Assembly (NCBI GenBank): GCA_900239685.1
Contig: OENT01000659.1
Location: 23,790 to 87,789, forward strand
DNA: 64,000 nucleotides
From: Rotaria macrura
Lineage: Eukaryota > Rotifera > Eurotatoria > Philodinida > Philodinidae
Direction of reading: 5' to 3'
Every line of letters starts with the position of its first letter. Positions within the stretch are counted from its first letter, which is position 1. Made by a program: the position numbers and the translations under genes. Below the pieces are notes generated by a model. The model did not search any database. It was not told the DNA's origin and worked only from the letters and a program-made list of their open reading frames with translations. Of this stretch, positions 1 to 12,308 are shown in pieces.

Positions 1-3000
1 GCCTTTACGTTTGTGAATCAAGAATTTTTGTTAAAATTATTAACTTTATCATAGNAGGTAGCCGAGGAAAAACCAAAAGTGGTAAATTAGAAACTCATTT
101 TAAAAGTGAATCACATTTCTTATCAGTAAAACGGTACCTGAATTTTAAAAATCGAAAAAGTAATATTGATTATATACTGGATGCAAACATACAGCAACGT
201 GAACAATTGAAAACTCAAGTAGCTAAGTCTAATCGAACTGCTGTTAAATTGTTGATTGACTGTACACGTTGTTTGTCAAGACAAGATCTAGCATTTAGAG
301 GGCATACAGAGGAAGATGGTAACTATTTTCAACTTGTTAATCTAATGGCTAAATATAATCCTTTTATTCGGCATTGGTTGACTGATAAAGTCAATAGACC
401 GTATCAAGTATGTAACTGATACTTCTTTAGGATGTTGTTATTTTGACGGACTTTGGTGATGATCTTCAATCTTACGCTAGATAGACTTTTTATTTTCTTG
501 TTCAATGAACAAATAATGCTTTCGCGCTCCATTTTATTATTAAATGAGTCATATAAAAAAGAAGGCAAAATGGAGCAACAGAAGATAAGGAGTCCTATAC
601 AAAATGCATGACTGCCGGTATAACTATTTTTTCTCATGTTTTTTTATTTGCTACTGTTTAGGTTACATACATGTCAAAAGATTCACAGAATGAATTTATC
701 GAGTTGATTGGAGAAGCAATTCTTGATAAGAGTTTAGAAGAAGTTAAAGCGGCTCGCTATTATTCTTTGATGGCTGATTCAACACCTGACTCCAATAGAC
801 AAGATATGTTTAGTATTTTTATAAGATATGTTGATGAAAATCTAATTCCGCAAGAAAGATTGATTTCGATAAAAGAAACAATTGGAAAAACCGGTAAGTT
901 GCCTTATCTGAAAATAGGTTGAAATCAAATTTACCTGTTTCGCCAAGTAACACTACAATCAATTTTCTTCGAGTATATTCAATCAAAAACTGTTTTGCAT
1001 GGATAGGCTTCATTGAAACAGAAGTTGAACTCAATTGAAATCTTTTGAAATTGAAACCAACTTAATTGATTTGGTTTCGGTTGAATAGAAAGGTTGCATT
1101 GCATTGATTGAGAATGAATCTACCTTGATGAGCTTTACTTCTTTTTACGTCGTTTCTTTTCGACAACGGTTATTCATCTTTACCAGGCAACGAACAACAA
1201 AACAAAAGTGACATGCATACACTACACTCAAATATGCTCTCTTTTTTCTTTCATTACTTGGTCGTTTCTTGATGGAAAGTTAGACGACAAGATGATGCTA
1301 CTATTAAAAGTAATGATAACACTGTTCCTTCATTTTATTATTAAAGCAAAAACGATTGAGAGACAAAATAAGAAACTAGCGTATATTTGAATACATGTAT
1401 GCAAACCAATTTTCTTACATTGTCCACTATTTGATGTAGGCAACGTCGTTGCCGAAATGTCATAAGCAGAAATAAAATTCATCAAGGAAATATAAATTCA
1501 TTCTCAATCAATTTTAACTGTTGTCCTCTTTTAGATTTCACTGATCAATGTCAGCTGGTCGTAAATAACTTTTCTCGGAGAAAATCAATTCGAATACTAC
1601 TAAAAGAACAATATATAATTGATTTCGATAATTGTTTTATATTGGCAGAGATAGTTGTTCTGTTCAATTGTGATTGGATTTTTTTCCTTTTACACTTGCA
1701 GGTGAGGCTCTTTCTAATCACATTTTGGGTGTTATTAATGAGAGCGATTTAGATCCAGCTCATTTAATTTCACAATCCTATGACTGTGCTAAAAATATGA
1801 GTGGATGTTTTCAAGGTGTACAAGCTCAAATGAAAAAAAAAGTAGGACGTGATATAAAATATGTACCCTGCTCATCACATCATTCAAATACATCATTGAA
1901 AATAGCGTGTGAAGCAAGTTTAGATTTTAAATGTATCGTTGATTTATTACAGCTAGTTTATAATTTTTTTACGTGTAGCACCAAAAGGTACGTCTGATTT
2001 TCACGTTCAGTTGATGTCGAATTCGAGAATCGATATTTGTATGCTTTCAGATACAATGTTTTGAATGAAAAGTATGTGACTAATTTATTTGCCTTAACGC
2101 AGAAAACGACTTCTACAACTCGCTGGAATGCAAAATACGAGTCTATCAAGGCAATTTATGAATCTTATGATGAAATACTAGAGGCTTTAGATCATATTAC
2201 TAATGAAAACGAACAATTCGATAATGATACACGAAAAGAATCACGATCAATAACTAACAACATTAAAACATTTAACTTTATTGCATATTTGATTTTCATG
2301 AAAAATTTGATGTCAATAACAAATTCTCTGACTCGTGAATTTCAAAAAGAAAAATTAGACCTTGTGACAGCAGCAGAAAATTTGGAAAAGACAATAAAAC
2401 TATTAGAATTAGAACGAAAAGATGATGATAATTTACGTCCTATTTTGAGTGTTAGTGAAAATATGGCAGTGAAATTCGATATAGATCCAGATGAAGAATT
2501 CAATATCAAACACCGAAAGCGAAGACCACCAAAACGAATCGATGAAAATCCACAAACATCACATGTGTTCTCAAGATACCATTTTGCTAAGTCCTGCTAT
2601 TCTATAGGCTTATGGGCGCAAGGGTAGAGTAGATCAGTCCTTAAAATCGGACCGTGTTGTCACTGTATGTACCTCTTGTGGTTTACTTTTCAGACACGAT
2701 TACTATGTACAACAGTTTCGTGAAATACTTGATTATTTAATTGTTGAATATTGTGCTATATTAAAATCGATGAATGATAACTTGACATCAATTGGAAAAT
2801 TATCACCGAAGTACATTTTGGATTTGTCACAAGGTGATGCAGCCGCCATTCGTGAAATGGCAGACATTGATGATACACAATTGTTATTCAACGAAATGCG
2901 AATGTTTGCTGTTGATATAAACGAACGATGTGACACTATACCGGAAGCAGCAGCGTTTATTGTTGAACGAAAAACAGTTATTCCACGTTTATATCAAGCT

Positions 3001-3189
3001 TATAGTTTCCTTTTAACTTTGCCAGTAACGGTTGCAAGTAATGAGTGAGGATTTAGTAAATTGAAAATTATAAGAAACAGACTAAGATAAAAAATGAATG
3101 ATAATCGTTTACAAGCATTGCTGTTGTGTTCTATTGAAACCGATCTCATAGATAAATTAACCAATGATGAACTTATTGAAAATGGCTAA
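1..3189 (+). pseudogene. Decayed hAT-superfamily transposase (ZMYM1/DUF4371-like), 5' end outside window
   Basis: Five coding blocks join by splice-compatible boundaries: up to about 407, 662-893, 1702-1987, 2051-2575 and 2694-3189. The joins at 893/1702 (restores KTGEALSNHILG) and 1987/2051 (restores STKRYNVLNEKY) keep frame exactly. The product reads like the DUF4371 + hAT C-terminal dimerisation proteins common in animals: an N-terminal 'H..S..H' TTF-type finger remnant, then a catalytic-domain remnant containing MADST (about 770) and a CSSHHSN stretch (about 1870), and a C-terminal dimerisation block with SFLLTLPVTVASNE. It is dead: the TVASNE-x-SFSKLK motif is cut by TGA at 3046, a second stop (TAA) lies in the following NRLR-x-x-MNDNR block, and the donor expected at 2576 reads AT instead of GT. 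Family assignment is by recognised motifs, not by search. Confidence 0.8.
1101..1515. mobile_element. Small inverted-repeat insertion inside hAT transposase intron
   Basis: The 808-bp intron (894-1701) is much longer than its neighbours. Within it, 1101-1133 and the reverse complement of 1477-1515 are near-identical (shared core TTGATTGAGAATGAAT and CCTTGATGA), leaving about 340 bp between them. This looks like a MITE-like element that inserted in the intron. No ORF and no clear target duplication were identified. Confidence 0.45.
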
Positions 3190-3442
3190 AGAACAAGTCC
3201 GGACGTCGTATTTGAATTGCTTTTTATCAAATTCATATTCAGATTTTTTCAACGTTTGTTTTATATGAAAAAATAATTATCTCGAAACTTGGACAAATAT
3301 AATTTGAAAAAATCGCTTTCATTTTTATTGCAAGCTTTTATCTACTGCTACAAGTATGGTCAGTTCCAAGCACATCATAAACTTCAGCAGATAAAGCTTT
3401 TCTGTTTCTGAAGAAAAGCAAAAACGATTAAAAACATTTTGG

Positions 3443-3496
3443 TGCTTTCTCCGATTTTTGACGCTTTCTCCGATTTTTAATGCTTTCTCCGATTTA
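3443..3496 (+). repeat. Three tandem 20-bp units
   Basis: The unit TTTCTCCGATTTTT plus a short spacer ending in TGC/GC occurs three times in a row, the last one ending in ATTTAAGG. It is followed at 3600-3612 by a run of C. The segment lies between the hAT coding end and a possible element terminus at 3542. Confidence 0.7.
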
Positions 3497-3516
3497 AGGA
3501 TCAACCCCGCCTCCCT

Positions 3517-3542
3517 GCTCTAACCCCTTCGCGTCGCCCCTG
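3517..3542. mobile_element. Possible right terminus of the hAT element
   Basis: The sequence ends ...GCGTCGCCCCTG, whose reverse complement begins CAGGGGCGAC, the typical form of a hAT terminal inverted repeat. It lies about 350 bp after the transposase C-terminus, the expected distance. The left terminus is outside the window, so neither the TIR pair nor the target duplication can be confirmed. Confidence 0.3.
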
Positions 3543-6500
3543 CTAGATACATAAAGACTCAAACTCTTGCCCCTCTAAATGATATTTAATCAACCCCCGC
3601 CCCCCCCCCCCGAACCAAAATTGGGGGTTCAGGCACTGTTTCGAACTTGCCTTTGGTGTTGACTTTGAATGCGTTTTTTCAGTCGTTTTTCGCGCAAGTT
3701 TTTCATTTTCGTCACATCGCGGTACCCCACTTTCACTAATTCAATCTCTGCCTCCCTCATCTTTCTTGCAATTATATGGTCATCTGTTTGGAAATATCAG
3801 GACATGTGGCAAAAATAGTCGACTCTGGCCTCTATGAATATGTTTCCATGTGAGATTTCTGTTCATGAAGGACCCAGTTAATTGATTTTTTGGTTGCGCG
3901 TTACTTGTTAGTTAATTGTTCTCATGCATGAAAAGAGTTTTGCTACATTCATGGTTATAATTAAATAAAGCCGTGAGTAACATGTCCACTTATTGGTATA
4001 CTCTTAAACCTAACTTTCGAACGGTTTCAATACGTGGCTTTTAGCAATATAACACTACATACATAGTGTCTGAGAATAATTTCATTACCGGAACATGTCC
4101 TGCTGGATGTTATCTTGCTACATATATTTCTAGCACTTGAGAAAAATTATGAAAAAAAAAGGAAATTAGATCTATCTCTTTCAGTAAGTAATGGGAAAAT
4201 GATAAGGTTTTTGCGCACAAGGGAGCATGAGAACCAAACAGTAAATGTGAATATCAATCCTTTTAGATATTTTCAAAGGAATCAATCAGCATAATCTAGA
4301 ATGTTGTTAAAAATTACAAAAAAAGAGGAAATCTTAAAACTTCGAAACAATAGGAAAAACAGAACAATCTTCTAATACAGAGTTTACTACTGCAAAAAAT
4401 AAAAGAGACGGTTGTGTGACCGTCTTGTATTCTCTTTACTATCCCAAAGTGCGGTCCAAAACTTCATCGCATGTGTAAGGCATCTCCTGCTACTAAACGT
4501 CCTTTTTAAATATCTTTTTAACTGAATTGATTGAAAACACGAAAGGATATATTGATATTCACTATGATATGGATGAAATATCATCTAGGGTACTGGGTGT
4601 TTGTACAACAGATAGATTCATTTTTCTTTATAATTTTAGAAAGAACAACAGCGTACTGAAGAAAAGAAAAACTGAATTTGACAATTATATCCATGATTAG
4701 ATAATGCTATCCATATCCGGTGATTTACGGTGACCTACCAAGGAGGATCATTCCAATCGTCTGAAAAGCCATCGGAAACAGCTATAAAAACGACATAAGG
4801 CCTCATTAATTCTCGTCCTATTTCACCGTAACTCATCAGCTCGTTTTACGGGCACTTTCTTTTCCTAGAAAACATCTATCGCTTTTAAATTGACTCTCTT
4901 CGTTTTCCGAGCTGACGGAAAACGACGGCATCTTTTAACGTTTTACATCGTTTTTAAGCTGTTTTAGGCCATTTACGGGCCGTTTTCTTCCACCTGGGTA
5001 CGTACAATAATGGAGTCGTATTTCTCAAAATGAACAGCGACAGTATTAAGGGAGCAGAGATCCCAGAATACTACAATATTACGAATCGTATTTTAGAGTA
5101 ATTTTACAGTGATAATATGGAATCGTATACATAGGTATCACCTACTGGCTATGTTATAGCGCCACAATACGACTTGTAACGAACTTTTTTGATAATTATA
5201 CGGCAGTTAATGGTAATTCATTATGATCAACATAGATTGATATTTTCCTGCTTTTTGGCTGTCCATGAAAACTATTTCTATGACATATACGAAAATCGTG
5301 TTTTATATTTTTGTTTTGTCGTTCATTGTTAAAATTAAAAGATAATTTCGAATTATGTTCTTACACAATAAATAAAAAGAAAAACTACATATGTTCCCAC
5401 GTCGTTTAAATTACAGGAATAAAATTTTTTCGATAAACACAGACATCGAAGATCAGAAGATTGAAAACTATCGATTTTGTCGATTTATACACATTTCAGT
5501 AACAGAAATAAGAGGTGATTATTGGATTGTTCGATGAACTTTGTTACTGCATGTGATTTCTCATCGAGTTATAGAGATGTTTTTTTCAAAATAAATTTTA
5601 ATAATTTGTTACCAATTATATTCAAAAAGAAGAATAACATTTCTGAGCAAGAAAAAGCATTCTTAACAATTCATCGGAATGAATTTCGAGTCATTGTGGA
5701 CTCTTCCTTGGTGATGTATAACCATAGGCTAAAAATTCTTCGACACATAATAAAACTTTTGTCCATTTATCAAACATAGATCTATGCTTATTTGTGCTAG
5801 AGAATCTATTATATGCATCTCTATCACATTGTTCTGTATCTGTCTCATTTGAGCGACTCTCTCGAGCTTTTAGATCTGTACAATAAATATTCTGTTTGTA
5901 ATATATTTTTTGTCGTCGTGATTACTTTAATATCAATTATCATAGAGTTCATCAAAAGTGTTGATCAATAGTTGTGTTTTCTAATTATTAAAAGACTCCT
6001 TCAATGTTGTAAAACTTTGTCTCTCTAGAAACAGAGTTCGAATATGATAATAAGTGTTAACATTTCGCTTCTGATTATAATGATTGTTTAAAGCAGATAA
6101 AAACTTTCAGTTCTAATCTAGGCCGATTGTATTGTATCTTCAGGTTATATCGTTATGAAAATGGTGTGAAGTAAAGTGCAATTGCTTGGATTGCTCAAGT
6201 GCTTTTCCTTCCAATTTTTAACAAGCAAGATCATCAGCTAGAGTTCACATTCTGTTTTATTTGAAAAAGTGACATTCACAAGTTAATAATAATCTTATGT
6301 TATAGAATAAATGTCAACATCACCATCATCAAAAAATATCCACTTATGTGATAATTAATAAATAGAATTCATCACATGATTATCAACTAGAGTCTTGATG
6401 ATACTCATTGAGCAAGACGTAGTTGAGTAAAATTCACTTAAAACCATTCTTCTTACGAATGTTTTTGAAGGATAAATATTGAATATAAAATACATACTAA

Positions 6501-8846
6501 TAAAACATTGAAATAATTCGATGAAATTTTATATATGACTTTTTCAAGTTAAACTAAAGAAAAAGAAGCTTTTTATTCGAAGTTCTTTCACAATTAATCG
6601 ATTTAAATCAGTTGTGCCGCATCATTTATTTAATGAAATAAAATATAATTGCACTGAGAGATAAACACTAAAGACTAAAAGAAACACATAAAATTGATGA
6701 CATTACATAGGTATTTAATACTCTCGAAATCTCTTTTTTGATCAGTTATAAAATGAATTATCAATTAAATTGAAAAAGCAATCAAATCCTTCGTTCTGAA
6801 ATAGATTGTGATTGAAGATAGAGGATCAGTCTGTGAGATTACATTCAGATGGTTACCAAGTGAGATGGCTACTAACTTAGATAATTATGTGAGAATGAGG
6901 TGCAGTGGGATAAGGATGAAGGTCACTCGTTATAGAAAATGGTAATTATGTAAGAGTAAACGTAGATGTTTCCAACCAGCATTGGGTGTGACTGTACATC
7001 CACCTTGTGTTCCATTGGATTATCTTTGTACGCAATCACAGTCACATCAGCGGTGTCCATGGGGCAGTACAAAGTTCGAAAAGGTCATCCTGTGGACATC
7101 ACTGACCCACACTCTTATCAACAAAAACAATGAAAAATTTAATAAGAAGTACTAGTTTAAATCGTGTTCATCGAGTAAGCGATCCAGGAAAAAGTATATG
7201 CTCCCGATATTTTTCAGCGTATAGGTGCAAATACTCTGAAAATAAAATTGAGGGTTGGATAGCCTTTTGGGTCTTAGAAAGCAGGCTCTGAACAGTAAAC
7301 AAAGTTTCTAAAATCCTTATTGGAAATTTTCTGTTAAAAGAACCTTTTTTCGTGTGTTCGAATCTCGAAAAAAGTACAGAAGCATCCCTAAATGTGAAAG
7401 ATTCGATAAAATTCCTTCATTTTTTTCAGAGCAGCCAGAACCTTGTCTCATATACACTTGGACGGAGGGAACAATGAATTGATTTTGTCTCATCTCGTGG
7501 AGCTCTTCTATTCACATGCATAGTACTATGATATGGTGAAACTAAATAGAAAAACTGTGAAAGAATATGTAAGAATAAAAAGTAACATTAAAAAAGACAA
7601 GTTATTATGGGCAAGTAAATGATTCCTTCGTGTCATTGAAATGAACTTTTGATTAAAACAGAATCATTGCATGTTGTTCTGTTAAAATCTGTACTATAAA
7701 AGTTAGATATATTACTGAGTATATCGCGTTATCTGTGAATCTTTTCATGAACTCAAATAGAAGAGCTGTGATGACGTATGAATGTTCATATGATAGTTGA
7801 GAACATATCATTAAAATACGAATCAGTTTATCGGAAAGATCTAGATAAAAAAAAATCTAGATTATAACACAATTATGAAGATTTAGATGAGAATTCATGA
7901 CCATCACAGATAAAAATTGTCAATATAACAATCAAACCTAAAATAAATGCAATTTTATGTAAATGAAGAAATAAATTCATTTCGAAAAACATCCAAAGAA
8001 AGAAACAGTAAACTCTATTTTCGTAAAAATTCGTACTAGGTTGGAAGACATCTCTTCAACTTCTACATGTCACATGATATCTCATGTTTGTTCTTTTTAT
8101 GTTACTAAAGATCGAAAAGATAAAAGTACACACGACGAATAAAGACAAACATAGCTCGAATACTTATTCCACTCCATAGACATGTTTGTATCTTGTCAAA
8201 GTTTAGAAATAACGATCATTAGGATAACTTTAGGAATTTTTAAAAGTGCATCAGATGGTTTCTTGTTTCTCATAATAGCTAAAAGAACCGAAAATGGGAA
8301 ACAATATTAAATTTTCAACTAGTGAAAACGATCCTTAAAAATACTTTGTGCATGCTTTTCTCGTTGTTATTGAGATAGAAACTCTGTTACCACCAACGGA
8401 TATTTATGCTTGACATGCTTAAAAACTATGTTCGTACTTCAAGAAGAACGCTTCTTATTTGAATTTTTAATACATTTTTTGTATGCTTATAAAAAAATAT
8501 TTTCGTATGATATCTCTATGTATGTGATATGGTGTTATTCGTCCTGTAAATGAGTAGATAAGCGTAATGAAAGAAACAAAATGAAGATTATTATTCATTT
8601 TTACAGTTCGATTGGTCACGAATATAGTTCCCTTTTTGTTTCCTTATCTATCGGTATTTTTTTTCTTTTACCCGATCTTATGATTTCCTATGAATGAAAA
8701 AGAACGTAGTTCTACTTGGTTTTTGATTACTCTTATCAATGTCACAAGACTGATGGGCAAGAGAAAGATAAAATCGAGCCCTAGGGCAGCATCAGCACAT
8801 AAAACCTATGGTATTCATCAGTTGATAGACATCATTATTTTCAGTC
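3543..8846. other. Gene-poor 5.3-kb stretch
   Basis: No gene family was recognised on either strand. The longest reading frame is 5522-5779 (+), which runs 85 codons from a TTG, is not flanked by convincing splice sites and has no recognised motif; I do not call it a gene. The region 4720-5190 is richer in GC and contains repeated ACGG/TTACGG words and a CACCTGGGTA end similar to the end of the nested element at 23329-23584, so it is probably an old repeat. The rest is AT-rich and without visible structure. Confidence 0.5.
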
Positions 8847-9942
8847 ATGAATACTTGTGAACAGAACAGAAAGGTATCTATGAAATATTTTTTGCTTGCA
8901 ATAAAATACTTGATTGTACAACGTTAAATAAAAAACTAGACTGAACCTTTTAGCAGAAAACTAAATCAAACTGATGAAAACTGTAGATATTTAGTGAATA
9001 TTATTAAGCAAGTAGTTCGATTTTTAAGATGAAAAATATTTAGTCTTGTTGAATATGGAGTCATATGGATCCATTTAAGAAAATACTAGGTCTAAAATAA
9101 TCTATGTACTTTAAATAGGATGTTACAAAAGTATTCGTTTATCTGCGAGCTAAACTTCAAACCAAGGAGAAAGAATTACTTGAATTTCAACGTACTGATC
9201 CATATTTATTAGCACCTGATGTTGATCAGATTGATACACTAGTTGATGCAATAGATGCTCTTCAATTATCTACACAAGACGGATCATTTGTTTTTGCATC
9301 AACTTCTGTTTGTGATGATCTTCCACCTTGTAAATATGTTTGTTCAACTGGTTTCGATACAATCAAAACTCTTCCATTGACTGTTTGGCTTTCCCAATCG
9401 AATCCTGTTAAACAGACAAATGAACAACAATCCATTTTACTCAAACATTTGACATCGTTGCCTGTAACTGCTTATCTTGCATCATCATATCCATGGTTCA
9501 ACTTGAGAAATAGAAATCAAAATCGACCGTTAAAACACATTCCCTTGGCTAATCACGTTCTTTGCATGCCAGTGAGTGCTTTCAAACCAACTTCGAAAAT
9601 TTCATCGTCAACTAAAGTCAAATCCAATACAAATATGTGAGTATTATTTTGATCAGTTTTCGGATAAGTTCTATTTTGAGTTTATTCAAGAAGTTAAAAA
9701 TCCAAAAACTGAAAAGAATTCATCTTTGGATCGAGACCTTCAATTGAATCGTTCAATAGCAGACTGAATGATAAAATCGAGATTTTGAAATCATCCATAT
9801 TTTATGCTTGATTCTATATTTCAGACAAAACAATGCACCAACAACAACAATGAAAATACAAAGTATCCTAACGAATGAGATGAATTTCTCTAAAGAACAT
9901 TGGCTTGAAAACAAACGAACTACATTGTCTCCAAAAAACTGA
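8847..9942 (+). CDS. Unidentified spliced gene (two good exons, one tentative first exon)
   Basis: Exon 9119-9636 is open throughout in one frame (DVTKVFVYLRAKLQTKEKE...), preceded by an AG acceptor at 9117-9118 and ended by a good donor (GTGAGT) at 9637. Splicing to 9825 (acceptor TTTCAG) keeps the frame and reaches a stop at 9940-9942; AATAAA follows at 9988-9993. A short first exon, 8847-8873 (MNTCEQNRK then GTATCT), is phase-compatible but speculative, so the 5' end may lie elsewhere. The predicted protein is about 220 aa: a charged helix-like N-terminus (residues about 10-35) reminiscent of the start of a coiled coil, an acidic DVDQIDTLVDAIDAL segment, then a basic tail with no recognised domain. 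No signal peptide or membrane segment is visible. I do not recognise the family. Confidence 0.5.
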
Positions 9943-10832
9943 CCAACTTATACTTCTTCAAGATTTTGACTTTTAAAAATACTCAACAATAAAACCTAAT
10001 TATAATCAATTTTGTAAATAAGCAAAAGAAAAACCAGCCATGTCTAATTTCAATCTACTTATTTTTCTGTATGATATTTTGCTTTTTATATTAAATATAT
10101 AAACATGCATATATTTCTTCCTTTCATATATTATTTGAACTTCATGGAGATAGTGAGGTCACCACATGAAAAGACGTAGATTCAAAATATGTATGAATTC
10201 ATTTTCAGAACTACGTAGTAAAAAGAAATCTTTTCATTCTTTCATACAAATATATTTCATTGTCATAAATATGTATAATATTGGTTTACTTTTTGCATCA
10301 AAAGTCCATTGACACAATGTATCGCTTTAAATAAATCAATAAACTTTAATATGAATCATCTCTCAATCAATTCATTGAACACATTGAAACGATGCTCAAC
10401 TCTAATTCTTATCCATCAGACATATACGTAGGACTATGAATTTGTAGTTGCTAAAAGAAAGTAAGAGTTTAAGCAATTTTTTGACATCAATTTTGGATTC
10501 AATATTCTCGAGCATTCGAAACATTAAATTTTGGTATACGTTTTCAAATCCATTGTGACTGAATCTGTTATGTCAGTTACTGTGGTTATCAAAACAATAC
10601 ATAAAAAATAGAAGATTTTTTCTAAGTGACACGCTGCAAGTTGTAATGAGAAACGTTTTACAGCAGGTACCTATGTCACCTTGATATCTTCAGTTTCAAT
10701 CTTCATGACGAATATGTAGTTTCAGCTCCGGTAGTAGAATCGATGAATGATATTTTGTCCAGACTGGCATCGAGATAAAGAGAAACAAATTTTTCTAACA
10801 GTGAAATAGAAATAATAAATAGAAACATTGTT

Positions 10833-12110
10833 TTATTCAATTGATAATAAGATCAATCTCCATTCTTTTTTTCTGAGTGAATCGTCTAGAACTGTAGCAA
10901 GAGAGAAGATTTTTATGTTCTCGTAAAATGTTAGTAATTTATATTCATTCATAGTGTACAATACGCCTGTGAGAGTATATGAGGGAGACAGTAGTTACGT
11001 CCAAATTTTCTATAATTTACAGTTCGAATTCCTTTCAGATTCTATTCTGTGAAATCGGATGGTCAAAAAAAAACAGAGCTCTGATTAATACCGCAGTTTA
11101 ATATGTTTGTTACCATTCATTACTAACCTTTGAATTTTTCCCGTAAAGTCTGATCATCATCAAAATTGTTGTCTTCATTGGTAAATATTGGTATTATGAT
11201 GATATTACTACTAAGTTTAACATCAGATGCTTGAAAAACATTCTTGAACATATCAATTGTCGTCCAAAATATTTTATCTGTCTTTGAATCAGACAAGAAT
11301 TTTAAATTTCTGGTTGCTTTTGTTTCTTTTTTTTAATCAGAACCGAAGCTTTACAAAAGGCTTGCCTTCAATGTGGTTGATAGCGTGATAATACACAGCT
11401 ATGAATACTCTAAAGTGTTCGACAGTATTGAAATTGTCTGATAGCTAATTTCAATAACGAAATAAAAAACCGATGCTCGTCATCTTCGTAACTGAACAAT
11501 AAAAATAAATCAGCAATCTGCATACTAAAGTTATCAAAATAGACGGTTTTAATAGCCTGACTTTTTAGCCGATGTTACGTAAGATGAAATTAATGTAAAA
11601 TCCATCAAAGTTGTGAGCTAATCTTAGAAAAGCATGAAAGTGATATTCTAGTTATTTTGCTTGTGATGTTCGCCTTATATAGAGAGAGTTAGGATTCCGA
11701 ATTCAACGTTTGATTCAGCTGATATTCTTCTCATACTTATACAGCAAGTAACAAAGTCGTATATCTATTCGGTTATTCTCAAAATGACATGTATTGAAAG
11801 AACTTTTCCCTATTGAGCATCAGGAAAAAATAAGGTCGAGTATTTCCTATTTCAAATGAAAAAAATCATCAATAGCTAACGATGGCTGTTATTGGTGGAA
11901 AACGATTACTCCTAAACTTCATTAATTCTGAAACGGGTATTGAAGAAAAGAAGTTTTGTTGATATTCGATTTGTGATTAGAAAATTTAGGCTTACTCAAT
12001 CTTTGAGACGCTTGTGGATATGGCATTTCAGTAGAATCAGTGGGCTGTAATATATGGCGCTTATTTAACGTATGATTAAGATAGGCGAAAGCGAAGTAGC
12101 ACTCATGTTT
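10833..12110 (-). pseudogene. Possible decayed coding traces on the minus strand
   Basis: Read on the minus strand this stretch holds protein-like open segments: about 12110-11930 (begins HECYFAFAYLNHTLNK), about 11655-11575 (contains AHNFDGFYINFILRN), about 11570-11345 (contains FSYEDDEHRFFIRY, broken by two close stops), and about 11325-11122 (contains SSNIIIIPIFTNEDNN), which ends at a donor-like GTTAGT and could splice to about 10973-10833 (stop overlapping an AATAAA). Stops and a frame change at an A-run near 11330 prevent one continuous reading. In DNA this AT-rich, open runs of 60 codons also occur by chance, so this may be nothing. The family is not recognised. Confidence 0.2.
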
Positions 12111-12285
12111 AACTGATAGCTTTCAAAAAAAAAATAAAAGAAGATGCAAGGATTGGCAAACTTTACATGTACTAGATCAAAGATGATGAAATAATCCCAA
12201 AACGTAATAATCAATATATGAACATTTATTTCGTAAGATTAAATTTCTCAAGATTATTTGTGAAAAATAAAACAAAAGCACAGGA

Positions 12286-12291
12286 TTTATT
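12286..12291 (-). terminator. Poly(A) signal of the 12309-15443 gene
   Basis: AATAAA on the minus strand (TTTATT on plus), 18-23 bases downstream of the stop codon of the zinc-finger/PARP-like gene. Confidence 0.6.
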
Positions 12292-12308
12292 TAAACACTC
12301 GTTTTACG

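Noticed and set aside
5522..5779. 85-codon plus frame as a gene
   Set aside because: Begins at TTG, has no motif and no splice or promoter context; within chance length for such AT-rich DNA.
11580..11640. AHNFDGFYINFIL as an exonuclease motif of a Polinton-type DNA polymerase
   Set aside because: Only one short resemblance; none of the other polymerase motifs could be found nearby.
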